Shown here piece after piece: positions 41,991-50,600 of a stretch of 64,000 bases of DNA. Location of the stretch: NCBI GenBank assembly GCA_038326655.1, contig JBBQKG010000005.1, positions 54,796-118,795 on the forward strand. Direction: 5' to 3'. Below the pieces are notes generated by a model. It worked only from the letters and a program-made list of their open reading frames with translations. It was not told where the DNA came from and ran no database searches. Each line of letters opens with the position of its first letter. Position 1 is the stretch's first letter. Origin of the DNA: JBBQKG01 sp038326655 (GTDB lineage: Bacteria; Actinomycetota; Thermoleophilia; Solirubrobacterales; JBBDJG01). A program made the translations under genes and the position numbers.

Positions 41991-44405
41991 CTACCGCCAA
42001 AACCCCCGGAGCTCGTCTAGCCGAGCCCCGATCAGCTCGCCGACCGCGCGCGGCGAGTACAGCGCTTCGATCCTGCGCCTGGCCTGCTCGCCCTTGACCC
42101 GCGCCTCCTCCGGCTGCTCGACCACCCTGCGCATCGCCGCAGCCGCCGCCTCCAGGTCCGGGTCGGCCCAGGTGCCGTCGGCCGGATAGATCTCGCAGTC
42201 GGCGCCGACGCGGGTCAGCCCGTAGGGCACCGGGTAGCTGTTGCCCTCGGTCATGAAGTCCGTCGTCCCGGAATACGCGGTGCCGATCACCGGCTTGCCG
42301 AGCGCCATGCACTCCGCGAGCGTCAACCCGAAGCCTTCGCTCCGGTGCAGGGAGACGTAGCAGTCGCACCCCGCGACGAGCGCGTCGCGCTCCCGGGCGC
42401 TCAGCGAGCGGTCTACGACGTGGACGTCTTCGCGCCCTCGCGCTGCCCACAGCACCTCTTCGAGCGCCTCGGGCCGGTGCACGCCGTTGATCGTCTTGAT
42501 CACGAGCTGCGGCCCTTCGCCGGGCGCGAACGCCCGCCTGAAGCTCTCGATCAAGCCCACGGGGTTCTTGCGCTGGATCGTGCTGAAGAAGTCGAACATG
42601 AAGAGGAACTGGAAGCCCTCCGGCACGCCGAGCGCCAGCTCCACGTCACCGGGGTCGGGCGGCGAGACGGGCGGGGGCACACGCTGGACCGGGATCGGCG
42701 AGACCGCGCCGATGTTCTCGGCGACGTAATCGGAGTACACCCAGATCTCGTCGAGCAGCCCGAACGCCCTGCTCCAGCGCGCCGGGATCCGATCGGTCTC
42801 CCAGGCCCAGACCCCCACCGCGGGCCGTGACTTGAAGAAGTCCTCTCCGGCCGACTCGGCGAACGCGACCAGCTCGTCGGCGTTGATGCATACGAGGTTG
42901 AAGCCCGCGTCCCCCGCGCCGGCCAGGTCCGTGAAGTCGACCTGCGCGTAGGTCTCGTGCGCCGGCCCGGTGAGTTTCACGAACTCGCGGATGTCGACGG
43001 TCGAGGTCGAGACCGGGATGCCGGCTTCGCCGAGCGCTCGAACGTACCCGCGCGCCGCCTCCCCCAGGCCGAGCGTGCCCTTCAACAGCCCGGTCACGTT
43101 CATCGAAAGCTCCGGCCTGGCGCCGCGTGGCAGCGCTTGTCCCCGCGTGAGCACGGGCGCGTGCCAGGAGGCGGCCGCGGGGTCGATGCTCGGTGGCCGC
43201 GGCGGCAGGAAGCGCTCCGGCACTCCCATCTCCCGCACACCGAAGACCCACGCCCAACCGGCGAAGCCCTCGCTGTCGGCGCCCCCGGGATCGGGGTAGG
43301 CCTGCACAACATCGTCTCGCTCGCGGTGCACCTGAGACAGGTAGCGACTGACCCCGGCCGGGCTCCCCGGAACGGAGGACGCCTCCATCCACCGCATGAA
43401 CGCCTCGGTCCCTTCCTCGGAGAAGATGTCCTCCGGCGCCTCACCGGCCGCAGCGGCCTCCGCAAGAAGGTGCGACAGGCGGTCGTCGAAGACGATGCCG
43501 TTCGCGAGGCGGCGGCCGACCTCGGCGCGGCGGCGTTCGTCGCGCCAGCCTGCTTCCGTGAGGCGCTCGGCGTAGGACTCGCACAGCTCCGCGAGCGCCA
43601 GGCTTTCGCTCGTCCGAATGCGGTCGAACCTCGGATTGAGCAAGAACGGCCGGTATGGGTCGAAGCCCTCGAAATGCATGAACCGGAGCGGCCGGCCGTC
43701 CACCGTGGGAACCCCGTCGGCGTCCGCGAGGTGACGCCTGTGCAGATTCCAGTAACTGACGGCGCTGCCGGTGTCCCCGAGCACCGCGACGCCGTCGAAC
43801 ACGCTCGGGGCGAGGTCCATCCAGTAGGAGAGCGCCCGTGAGGCCCATGGTTGCCGGCCGGTCGAGGCCGCCGGAGACAGCCGCGCGGCGCGCGTGAGCC
43901 GCTCGGCCCACCACCCGACCAGCTCGACCGCCACCGGCTGGCGGCCAAGCGCAACCATCGAGGCGCCAAGCCGCCCCGCCCGGCGCAGATCCTCTTCGGT
44001 GGGGCGATGGCCGTCGTCCGGCAACGCCCCCAGCACGCGGGGAGCGACCACGGCGCCGTGGTGCTCGAGCATCGTCGCCACGAGCCGGAGCGGCGCGTGC
44101 ACGTCGACCGCCACGTCGAGGTACACGGAAGCCTCGGCCCCTTCGGCGATCAGCCGCCTCAAGAGATGGGGCTTGAAGAACTCGGTCAGGTCGGGCCACC
44201 GGGCCTCGAGCATCAGCTGCTCCCACCCGCTGACCCCCAGCTCAGCCGGTCGCAGCACGTCGAACGGCTCGCCTCCGGCGCCGACGCGCTCGGGGCCGAG
44301 CAGGAGCACCGTGAGACGGGAGTCCGGATGGTGCTGCCGCAGTCCCTTCGCCAGCACCCACGCATGTGGCAGCTGCGCCGCGTGCGCGATCGTCGCGAAC
44401 CTCAA
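41991..44405 (-). CDS. Large two-domain glycosyltransferase (GT-A-like head, GT4 tail)
   Basis: 804 residues, TTG start overlapping the methyltransferase stop as TTGA. The N-terminal 300 residues look like a nucleotide-diphospho-sugar transferase: FATIAHAAQLPHAWVLAKGL, LTVLLLGPERVG, EASVYLDVAVDVHAPLRLVA (D-x-D-like) and later PLRFMHFEGFDPYRP. The C-terminal half is family 4: LSMNVTGLLKGTLGLGEAAR, VWAWETDRIPARWSRAFGLL, IWVYSDYVAENIGAVSPIPV and YVSLHRSEGFGLTLAECMAL with the catalytic Glu pair. Such bifunctional enzymes often build the repeating part of ABC-exported polymers; Wzt/Wzm lie 1 kb away. Confidence 0.83.
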   Translation of the reverse strand: MRFATIAHAAQLPHAWVLAKGLRQHHPDSRLTVLLLGPERVGAGGEPFDVLRPAELGVSGWEQLMLEARWPDLTEFFKPHLLRRLIAEGAEASVYLDVAVDVHAPLRLVATMLEHHGAVVAPRVLGALPDDGHRPTEEDLRRAGRLGASMVALGRQPVAVELVGWWAERLTRAARLSPAASTGRQPWASRALSYWMDLAPSVFDGVAVLGDTGSAVSYWNLHRRHLADADGVPTVDGRPLRFMHFEGFDPYRPFLLNPRFDRIRTSESLALAELCESYAERLTEAGWRDERRRAEVGRRLANGIVFDDRLSHLLAEAAAAGEAPEDIFSEEGTEAFMRWMEASSVPGSPAGVSRYLSQVHRERDDVVQAYPDPGGADSEGFAGWAWVFGVREMGVPERFLPPRPPSIDPAAASWHAPVLTRGQALPRGARPELSMNVTGLLKGTLGLGEAARGYVRALGEAGIPVSTSTVDIREFVKLTGPAHETYAQVDFTDLAGAGDAGFNLVCINADELVAFAESAGEDFFKSRPAVGVWAWETDRIPARWSRAFGLLDEIWVYSDYVAENIGAVSPIPVQRVPPPVSPPDPGDVELALGVPEGFQFLFMFDFFSTIQRKNPVGLIESFRRAFAPGEGPQLVIKTINGVHRPEALEEVLWAARGREDVHVVDRSLSARERDALVAGCDCYVSLHRSEGFGLTLAECMALGKPVIGTAYSGTTDFMTEGNSYPVPYGLTRVGADCEIYPADGTWADPDLEAAAAAMRRVVEQPEEARVKGEQARRRIEALYSPRAVGELIGARLDELRGFWR

Positions 44406-45436
44406 TCCGCCCTCGCGACGACCGCGTACTCGCTTTCGCGGTATCGATCCTGCTCGATGTCCCCGCTGCCGAGCGGATGGAACACGTACGCGGAGCCAAA
44501 GCCCGCGATCCGGCAGAGGACGAGCATCACCTCGGGAAAGAGCGGATGTTGGTGAGTCGGGTCCACCCAGAAGGTCTTCAGCGCATGGGGCGCATGAGGG
44601 TTGACGGTCTCAGCCACGAACAGGCCGCCGGAGCGCAGCCTCGAGCGCGACAGCCGGAGGAACGCGGTCAGGTCGGCATACGGCAGATGCTCGATCACCT
44701 GGGCCGAGAACACCGCCCCAAGCGTTCCTTCGGGAAGGCGCTCGAGGTACTCGTTCGCCGAGCCCGCCGTCACGTCGGCGTGTCCCTTCGCGCGGCAGCG
44801 CTCGACCATCCCGGCGTCGATGTCCACGCCCGTGTAGGCGATTTCGTGCTCCCTCAGCAGGTCGAGCAGCTCCCCCCGTCCGCATCCTGCGTCCAGCACG
44901 GGCTCGTGTCCCTTCAACACCTCGAGATACGCCTTCTGCCGCTCGCTCACCCGGTCTTCGGGGCCTCGGAAGACCTCCTCGAAGTCGCGGTAGGGAGCGC
45001 CCGAGGGACTCGCAGAGGCCGCGCCCTGATCGCGATAGCCGAGCACCACGCTGCCCGAAGGGCCGGGCAGCTCCTGCAACGCATCCCCGGCCACGTACGG
45101 CAATGCGCGGCTCCCGGCGACCAGCTCCTCGCCTCTCGCGACCCGCGCGCGAAGCGCCTCGAGCGCCAGGGCGAAGTCCTCGGTCAGCAGGTCGAGCTGC
45201 AGCCGCTCCTGCCCGCGAAGGCGCCGATCGAGGTCGTCGATCGCGTCGAGCAGCCGGTTGTCGATCATCTGCTGACGCGCGCTGAAGGGACGCGCCAGGC
45301 GAAGCAGCAGACGGCGTGCGAAGCTACGTAGCGGCCCGGCACCCGGAGAAGGCGAACCGGCGCCCTCGGCGATCAGGCGACGGGCGGCATCCGCAGGATG
45401 CGATCGTGCTGCGGGAGAGTCGGACAGGCGCGTCAT
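44402..45436 (-). CDS. SAM-dependent methyltransferase with coiled-coil head
   Basis: 344 residues from the ATG at 45436. The N-terminal 150 residues are helical and charged (RQQMIDNRLLDAIDDLDRRL, then LEALRARVARGEELVAG), suggesting a coiled coil for oligomerisation. The class I fold follows: VLDAGCGRGELLDLLREHEI, AYTGVDIDAGMVERCRAKG, VFSAQVIEHLPYADLTAFLR and LFVAETVNPHAPH. Proteins of this build beside Wzt act as chain terminators for ABC-exported O-antigens (WbdD-like, coiled coil measuring chain length). That parallel is inference; no kinase domain is present here. Confidence 0.85.
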   Translation of the reverse strand: MTRLSDSPAARSHPADAARRLIAEGAGSPSPGAGPLRSFARRLLLRLARPFSARQQMIDNRLLDAIDDLDRRLRGQERLQLDLLTEDFALALEALRARVARGEELVAGSRALPYVAGDALQELPGPSGSVVLGYRDQGAASASPSGAPYRDFEEVFRGPEDRVSERQKAYLEVLKGHEPVLDAGCGRGELLDLLREHEIAYTGVDIDAGMVERCRAKGHADVTAGSANEYLERLPEGTLGAVFSAQVIEHLPYADLTAFLRLSRSRLRSGGLFVAETVNPHAPHALKTFWVDPTHQHPLFPEVMLVLCRIAGFGSAYVFHPLGSGDIEQDRYRESEYAVVARAD

Positions 45437-45486
45437 GCTAGTGCCGCCGGTGGCGCGGGCCGGCTCAGCCCCGCCACCCCGGTCCA

Positions 45487-45492
45487 TACACT
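45487..45492 (+). promoter_or_regulatory. -10 box TACACT, leaderless promoter of wzt
   Basis: TACACT (TAnnnT) ends 8 nt before the GTG at 45501 in the 64-bp gap between divergent operons. No Shine-Dalgarno lies in the intervening 8 nt, consistent with a leaderless transcript. Confidence 0.45.
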
Positions 45493-45500
45493 GAAACCTC

Positions 45501-46754
45501 GTGGCCGCCAAGCGACGCGACAACGCCACCCGCCCCGCGATCGTCGTGGACCGGGTCAGCAAGCAGTTTCGCGTTCCGCAGGAGCGCTATTTCACGTTGA
45601 AGGAGCGCGTGCTTCACGGGTTCCGCCGCACGCGCTTCGAACCGCTGGAAGGGCTTCACGAAGTCTCGTTCAACGTGCACGCGGGCGAGTTCCTCGGGGT
45701 CGTCGGGCGAAACGGATCGGGCAAGAGCACGCTGCTCAAGTGCATCGCAGGGATCTATCGAGTCGATCGGGGCGACATCCGGATCGCGGGCCGCATGTCC
45801 ACCTTCATCGAGCTGGGAGTCGGCTTCAACCCGGAGCTGGCGGCGCGGGACAACATCATCCTCAACGCGATCCTGCACGGGCTCACACGCCGCGACGCCG
45901 CCGCCCGCGTCGACGAGGTGATCGAGTTCGCCGGCCTCGAGGAGTTCACCGAGCTGAAGCTCAAGAACTACTCCTCCGGCATGTACGTGCGCCTCGCGTT
46001 CGCGGTCATGGTTCAGATCGACGCCGAGATCATCCTGATCGACGAAGTGCTCGCGGTGGGAGACGCCGCCTTTCAGCAGAAGTGCTACCAGGAATTCGAC
46101 CGCATGCGGGACGACGGGCGCACGATCCTCTTCGTGTCACACGACATGAACGCGGTGAACCGCTTCTGCGACAGGGCCGTGCTGCTCGAGCGTGGCGAAG
46201 TGATCGCGATGGGCAAGCCGAGCGACGTGACGGGCGAATACCTTGCGGTCAACTTCAAGCGCGAGCGTGGTGCGGACGCAACGGAGCTGATCGGGACGCT
46301 TCGCGATCGAGCCGCGTACGTGGCCGATGCGTGGATCGAGGACGAGGGTGGGTCGCGCCGTGAATATCTCGAGCAGGGCCGCTCCTATGTCTGCAAGGCG
46401 CGCGTCGAGTTCAACGAGGACCTCGAGGACCCGAGCTTCGGCCTGGCGATCGAGAGTGCCCGCGGACCGACTGTCTTCACGACATCGAGCGGTTGGGCCG
46501 GGCAGCATCCGGGCAGCTTTCGCGCGGGCGAGCATGTGGTGTTCGCGGTTGCGTTCGACAACCCGCTGGCGGCGGGGCGTTACTACGTGAACGCCCAGCT
46601 CGAGATCCTCGAGGGACCGCAGGCGGGCGTCGTGGACCGTCGCGATCGGGCAACCGCATTCGTGGTAACGGGAACAGACGCGGAGGGGAGCCTCGTGAGC
46701 ATCCCGCACGACTTCACGTTCCAGCGCGTGGCCGCGCAGGAGGTGTCGAGTTGA
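45501..46754 (+). CDS. wzt: Polysaccharide ABC exporter ATP-binding protein with C-terminal domain
   Basis: 417 residues, GTG start. The ATPase domain (1-240) has Walker A GVVGRNGSGKSTLLK near 67-81, the family-typical STFIELGVGFNPELAARDNI, signature NYSSGMYVRLAFAVM, and Walker B IILIDEVLAVGD with switch His in LFVSHDMNAV. The C-terminal 170 residues form a beta-sandwich like the Wzt-C carbohydrate-binding domain that reads the finished, end-modified chain. Full length for a Wzt with C-domain. It is coupled to the permease (TTGA) and works with it to move a lipid-linked, fully polymerised glycan across the membrane. Confidence 0.94.
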   Translation: MAAKRRDNATRPAIVVDRVSKQFRVPQERYFTLKERVLHGFRRTRFEPLEGLHEVSFNVHAGEFLGVVGRNGSGKSTLLKCIAGIYRVDRGDIRIAGRMSTFIELGVGFNPELAARDNIILNAILHGLTRRDAAARVDEVIEFAGLEEFTELKLKNYSSGMYVRLAFAVMVQIDAEIILIDEVLAVGDAAFQQKCYQEFDRMRDDGRTILFVSHDMNAVNRFCDRAVLLERGEVIAMGKPSDVTGEYLAVNFKRERGADATELIGTLRDRAAYVADAWIEDEGGSRREYLEQGRSYVCKARVEFNEDLEDPSFGLAIESARGPTVFTTSSGWAGQHPGSFRAGEHVVFAVAFDNPLAAGRYYVNAQLEILEGPQAGVVDRRDRATAFVVTGTDAEGSLVSIPHDFTFQRVAAQEVSS

Positions 46755-47593
46755 GCGCGCAGGCCTCTGCCACGGGGACAACGATCGCGGGGCTTCACAG
46801 CGACGACCGGGCGGTGCGCTTCCTGCGCCTCACGTTCAGCCTCGCGGTGATGGAGTTCAAGATCCGTTACTTCGGCTCGGTGCTCGGCTATCTGTGGTCC
46901 CTTATGCGGCCGCTGATGCTCTTCGGCGTCCTCTACGTGGTCTTCACGCATGTCGTGCGCTTCGGCGGCGGCATCACGCACTATCCGCTCAAGCTCCTGC
47001 TCGGGATCGTGCTCTGGACCTACTTCGCCGAGGCGACCGGCCAGGCCGTCCAGTCGCTGGTCGCGCGGGAGGCCCTCCTGAGGAAGATCCCCTTCCCCCC
47101 GGCGGTGATTCCGCTGTCGGTCGGGTTGACGAGCGCGTTCAACCTCGGCCTGAACCTCTGCGTCGTGATCCTGTTCGTGCTCGTGAGCGGGATCGGCCCG
47201 GCCTGGTCGTGGCTGGAGCTGCTGCCACTGCTAGTGCTGCTCCTGACGGTGACGGCCTCCGTCTCGACGCTCCTGGCGGTCCTGTACGTGCCGTTCCGGG
47301 ACATGTCGCCGATCTGGGAGGTCGTGAGCCAGCTGCTCTTCTGGGGCACTCCGATCATCTACGTGATCGAGACCGTTCCCAGCGGCGCGCGCGAGCTCCT
47401 CATGATGAACCCGCTCGCGGCGACTATCGAGCAGGCCCGTCACGTGCTGATCGATCCTTCCGCGCCGAGCGCAGCGGCGGCCAGCGGGGGCGCGGTGCGG
47501 CTGCTCATACCGCTCGCGATCGTCGGGCTGGTGCTGGGCGCGAGCCTCGAGCTCTACCGCCGCATGCGACCGACGCTCGCCGAGCGCCTGTAG
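46751..47593 (+). CDS. wzm: Polysaccharide ABC exporter permease
   Basis: 280 residues from the TTG at 46751, which overlaps the wzt stop as TTGA. Six hydrophobic segments start after FKIRYFGSVLGYLWSLMRPL, the conserved amphipathic entry of ABC-2 polysaccharide permeases. LFWGTPIIYVIETVPSGARE and LMMNPLAATIEQARHVLIDP are the late conserved block. It forms the membrane channel with wzt. A single complete copy; the neighbouring gmd/rmd genes suggest a D-rhamnose-containing polymer as cargo, which is inference. Confidence 0.94.
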   Translation: MSAQASATGTTIAGLHSDDRAVRFLRLTFSLAVMEFKIRYFGSVLGYLWSLMRPLMLFGVLYVVFTHVVRFGGGITHYPLKLLLGIVLWTYFAEATGQAVQSLVAREALLRKIPFPPAVIPLSVGLTSAFNLGLNLCVVILFVLVSGIGPAWSWLELLPLLVLLLTVTASVSTLLAVLYVPFRDMSPIWEVVSQLLFWGTPIIYVIETVPSGARELLMMNPLAATIEQARHVLIDPSAPSAAAASGGAVRLLIPLAIVGLVLGASLELYRRMRPTLAERL

Positions 47594-47603
47594 CTGCGCG
47601 CCG

Positions 47604-48593
47604 TTATGCCTGTCGCTGCGGGGCGCCCTGCGAGAGCAGCTCGAGGTCCGCGTCGACCATCAGCTTGATCAGGTCCTCGAAGCTCGTCTTGGGCACCCAG
47701 CCGATCTTCTCGCGCGCCTTCGAAGCGTCCCCCACGAGGTGATCGACTTCCGCGGGGCGGAAGAAGGCCGGGTCGGCGCGAACGTAGCCCTCCGGGTCGA
47801 GCCCGACGCGTTCGAACGCGACCTCGACGAGCTCCCGGACGCTGTGCGCCTCGCCGGTGGCGATCACGAAGTCGTCGGCCTCGTCCTGCTGCAGCATCAG
47901 CCACATCGCCTCGACGTAGTCCTTCGCGTAACCCCAGTCGCGCTCGGCGTCGAGGTTGCCGAGCGTCAGCTTGTCCTGGAGGCCGAGCTTGATCGCGGCG
48001 GCTCCGTGAGCGACCTTACGCGTCACGAACTCGAGCCCCCGGCGCGGCCCCTCGTGGTTGAAGAGGATGCCCGAGCAGGCAAAGAGGTCATAGCTCTCGC
48101 GATAGTTGACGGTGATGAAGTGCCCGTAGGCCTTCGCCACGCCATACGGGCTACGTGGATAGAACGGCGTGCTCTCATTCTGCGGAATTTGGCGCACCTT
48201 GCCGAACATCTCCGACGACGAGGCCTGGTAGAAGCGCGCGTCGGCCGCCGCCTCGCGCATCGCCTCGAGCATCCGCGTAACGCCTATGCCAGAGAACTCC
48301 GCCGTCAGCACGGGCTGGTTCCACGATGCCGCGACGAAGGACATCGCGGCGAGGTTGTAGATCTCGTGCGGCTCGCATGCGCGCATCACGTCCACGAGCG
48401 AGCGCTGGTCCAGAAGGTCGCCGGTGTGAAGCTCGATCGCGTCCCGGATGTGCTTGAGCCGCTCGAACGCCTCCGTCGACGAGCGGCGGACGAGGCCGTG
48501 TACCTCGTAGCCCTTGTCGAGCAAGAGGTCCGCGAGGTGGCTTCCGTCCTGTCCGGTGATGCCGGTGATGAGCGCCCGGCGGGGCGCGCTCAC
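47604..48593 (-). CDS. gmd: GDP-mannose 4,6-dehydratase
   Basis: 329 residues from the GTG at 48593 (GTGA overlap with rmd). It converts GDP-D-mannose to GDP-4-keto-6-deoxymannose. Diagnostic blocks are [20 protein letters not shown] (NADP binding), [52 protein letters not shown] (YxxxK) and [18 protein letters not shown]. It is paired with the reductase rather than with a fucose synthase, so the end product should be GDP-D-rhamnose. Convergent with wzm, 10 bp away. Confidence 0.96.
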   Translation of the reverse strand: MSAPRRALITGITGQDGSHLADLLLDKGYEVHGLVRRSSTEAFERLKHIRDAIELHTGDLLDQRSLVDVMRACEPHEIYNLAAMSFVAASWNQPVLTAEFSGIGVTRMLEAMREAAADARFYQASSSEMFGKVRQIPQNESTPFYPRSPYGVAKAYGHFITVNYRESYDLFACSGILFNHEGPRRGLEFVTRKVAHGAAAIKLGLQDKLTLGNLDAERDWGYAKDYVEAMWLMLQQDEADDFVIATGEAHSVRELVEVAFERVGLDPEGYVRADPAFFRPAEVDHLVGDASKAREKIGWVPKTSFEDLIKLMVDADLELLSQGAPQRQA

Positions 48594-49552
48594 GTGCTCA
48601 CCTCCGCGGCGGATCGCTCCCGCCACCATTCGAGCGAGTCTTGGAGCGTGCGCTCGAGCGGGATCTTCGGCTCCCAGCCGGTGGCCGCCGTGAGCTTGTC
48701 GCGTGAGCCCACGATCTCCATCACGTCGTGCTTGCGCAGCAGCGCCGGGTCGACGCGCGCCTTCAGGTCGAGCGGCGTGCTGTCCGCGAGGCCGTCGAGC
48801 ACGTCGCGAATCTCGACCGACCTGCCGCTGCAGACGTTGTAGGCGCCCGGCTCCGCTCGCTCCAACGCCAGCCAGTAGGCCTGCACGACGTCGCGCACGT
48901 CCGTGAAGTCGCGCCGGACCGCGAGGTTGCCCGTGACGAGCTCGACCTCACCGGCGCTCGCGCCGCCCTGCTCGGCAATCGCGATCTGGCGCGCGAAGCT
49001 GGCAACCACGTACTGCGGTCCCTGTCCCGGCCCGGCGTGGTTGAAGGCCCGCGCCTGGATCACCCGCATGCCAAAGGTGTCGGCGTAGAAGCCGGCGGTG
49101 AGGTCCGCCGAGGCCTTCCCTGCCGAATAGGGGCTGCGGGGCCGGAGAGGATGACGCTCGTCGACGGGGAGCCGCTCCGGAACGCCGTACTCCTCTCCCG
49201 AGCATGCGATCAAAACGCTGGCGTCGGGGGCCTGCTGCCTCAAGGATTCGAGCAGGTTCAGTGTGCTGGAGACGTTGTCGAGCACGGCGGCGGTGGGATC
49301 CTTCCACGAGCGTGCAACCGATGCCTCGGCGGCCAGGTGGAAGACGTGATCCGGAGCGGCCTCTGCAACTGCACGCCCTGCCGCGTCCCGATCGAGCAGG
49401 TCGGCGACGAGGTACGTCGCGACGTCCCTGAGCGCACCGTCTTCGTCGAGCGCTCGCCGGCCCAGACCGATCACCTCGGCACCGTGGGCCGCGCACCACT
49501 CGGCGAGGTGCCGCCCGGCGAAGCCGGTGACGCCGGTTATCAACGCTCGCAT
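48590..49552 (-). CDS. rmd: GDP-4-keto-6-deoxy-D-mannose reductase
   Basis: 320 residues. It reduces the 4-keto group to give GDP-D-rhamnose. N-terminal [40 protein letters not shown], the Ser/Glu block CSGEEYG typical of Rmd, [19 protein letters not shown] (YxxxK) and [20 protein letters not shown] identify it. Co-transcribed with gmd in an overlapping pair. A TACCTT box 6 nt upstream of its ATG is the likely promoter. Confidence 0.92.
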   Translation of the reverse strand: MRALITGVTGFAGRHLAEWCAAHGAEVIGLGRRALDEDGALRDVATYLVADLLDRDAAGRAVAEAAPDHVFHLAAEASVARSWKDPTAAVLDNVSSTLNLLESLRQQAPDASVLIACSGEEYGVPERLPVDERHPLRPRSPYSAGKASADLTAGFYADTFGMRVIQARAFNHAGPGQGPQYVVASFARQIAIAEQGGASAGEVELVTGNLAVRRDFTDVRDVVQAYWLALERAEPGAYNVCSGRSVEIRDVLDGLADSTPLDLKARVDPALLRKHDVMEIVGSRDKLTAATGWEPKIPLERTLQDSLEWWRERSAAEVST

Positions 49553-49558
49553 CGCGTC

Positions 49559-49564
49559 AAGGTA
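49559..49564 (-). promoter_or_regulatory. -10 box TACCTT, leaderless promoter of rmd-gmd
   Basis: On the minus strand TACCTT (TAnnnT) ends 6 nt before the ATG at 49552, with no Shine-Dalgarno between. No convincing -35 is present. Confidence 0.4.
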
Positions 49565-49604
49565 CCGTGCACAGGCTTTTGGGTAGCAACCCGCGAGGCC
49601 GGTT

Positions 49605-50249
49605 ATGTTTCGCAGACCGGTGGGTTTGGCTACACGTCACGGAGAGACGCTCGCAGTCGCGCTCGTGTGCCGTCCGCAGCTTCTGCGGCTTGGCCTCGAA
49701 CGCCTGCTCGGCGAGGCCGGCTTCCGCGTGACGTCGAGCCAATCGCTTTTCACCCCGCCGCGGCCGGCCGCCGTCGCGATCCTCTGCGAGCGCGAGCAGC
49801 CCGCCCTCGAAGCCCTCTGCCGCGAGGCGGCCGGGACCCTCGCCGACGAGCTCCTGGTGGTATTCCATGCGCCCACTCCGGAAGCCGTGCTCGACTGCGT
49901 CGCGGCCGGGGCGCGCGGCTTCGTCGGTGAGCACGATCGCCCGCGCGAGCTGGTCCGCGCGGTCGAGGTGGTCTCCGCGGGCGACTATCACCTCGCGCCC
50001 GGCGTGCTTTCGCTGCTGCTCGACTGGCACCGCGCGAGCCGCCGATCCCGCGGCGCGCGTGCCCGCGATCGGGATCGCGACCTGCTCGGGCTGCTTGCGT
50101 CCGGCGAGACCACGGCCGCGATCGCGGCCCGGCTCGGGATTGCCCCGAAGACCGTGCGGAACCGCTCGTCGCTCCTCTACCGCCGCCTGGGCGTGCGCTC
50201 GCGGGCCGGGGCGGCGAAAGCCGCCGAAGAGCGCGGCCTGCTCGACTGA
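49605..50249 (+). CDS. LuxR-type transcriptional regulator with degenerate receiver
   Basis: 214 residues. The C-terminal 60 residues are a clear LuxR/FixJ helix-turn-helix: DLLGLLASGETTAAIAARLG, then IAPKTVRNRSSLLYRRLGVR. The N-terminal 120 residues have receiver-like order (AVALVCRPQLLRLGLERLLG and the late VAAGARGFVGEHDRPRELV). Where the phosphorylated Asp should be, the sequence is PAAVAILCERE, so ordinary phosphorylation is unlikely. It may sense a small molecule or act constitutively. ATG at 49605 is used; a GTG at 49620 is possible. Its position between the glycan locus and the secreted-protein genes makes either a possible target. Confidence 0.8.
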   Translation: MFRRPVGLATRHGETLAVALVCRPQLLRLGLERLLGEAGFRVTSSQSLFTPPRPAAVAILCEREQPALEALCREAAGTLADELLVVFHAPTPEAVLDCVAAGARGFVGEHDRPRELVRAVEVVSAGDYHLAPGVLSLLLDWHRASRRSRGARARDRDRDLLGLLASGETTAAIAARLGIAPKTVRNRSSLLYRRLGVRSRAGAAKAAEERGLLD

Positions 50250-50315
50250 CTGCGCCCTGGCTGCGCGGGGGTACCGTAGCCAGGCACGGCAAGCACACGA
50301 TCACGGAGGTGCGCG

Positions 50316-50600
50316 ATGGAAGCAGGCGGCACGATCACCGCGAAGCGCGTGTTCGGAAAACCGGTCGCAAAGAACGGCGTGGTCGTGATCCCGGTCGCGA
50401 AGATCGGCGGAGGGGGCCGCTGCGGCTCGCCGCGGGCGGGGCTCGGCCTCGGGCCGGGCGGCCGTCCGGTCGGCGTCTACGTGATCCGCGGGGAGAAGGT
50501 CCGCTGGAGGCCGGCGATCGACGTCAACGGCCTGCTCCTGCGGGCGCAGATGATCGCCGCCGCGACCGCGATCATCGTGGTGGCGCGGCGCCGCCGCTGA
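50316..50600 (+). CDS. GerW/YtfJ-like protein
   Basis: 94 residues with a strong GGAGG (50305-50309) 6 nt before the ATG. ITAKRVFGKPVAKNGVVVIP followed by VAKIGGGGRCG, a glycine-rich loop and PVGVYVIRGEKVRWRPAIDV match the GerW (YtfJ) family, first known as a sporulation protein of Bacillus but widespread in actinobacteria. The molecular role is unknown. The end, LLLRAQMIAAATAIIVVARR, is hydrophobic and may be a membrane tail. It follows the LuxR-type regulator by 66 bp and overlaps the convergent lipoprotein by 29 bp. Confidence 0.75.
   Translation: MEAGGTITAKRVFGKPVAKNGVVVIPVAKIGGGGRCGSPRAGLGLGPGGRPVGVYVIRGEKVRWRPAIDVNGLLLRAQMIAAATAIIVVARRRR

Noticed and set aside
47604..49552. GDP-L-fucose synthesis
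   Set aside because: The partner of gmd has the SGEEYG block and layout of Rmd, not the epimerase-reductase WcaG/Fcl motif set, so GDP-D-rhamnose is more likely.
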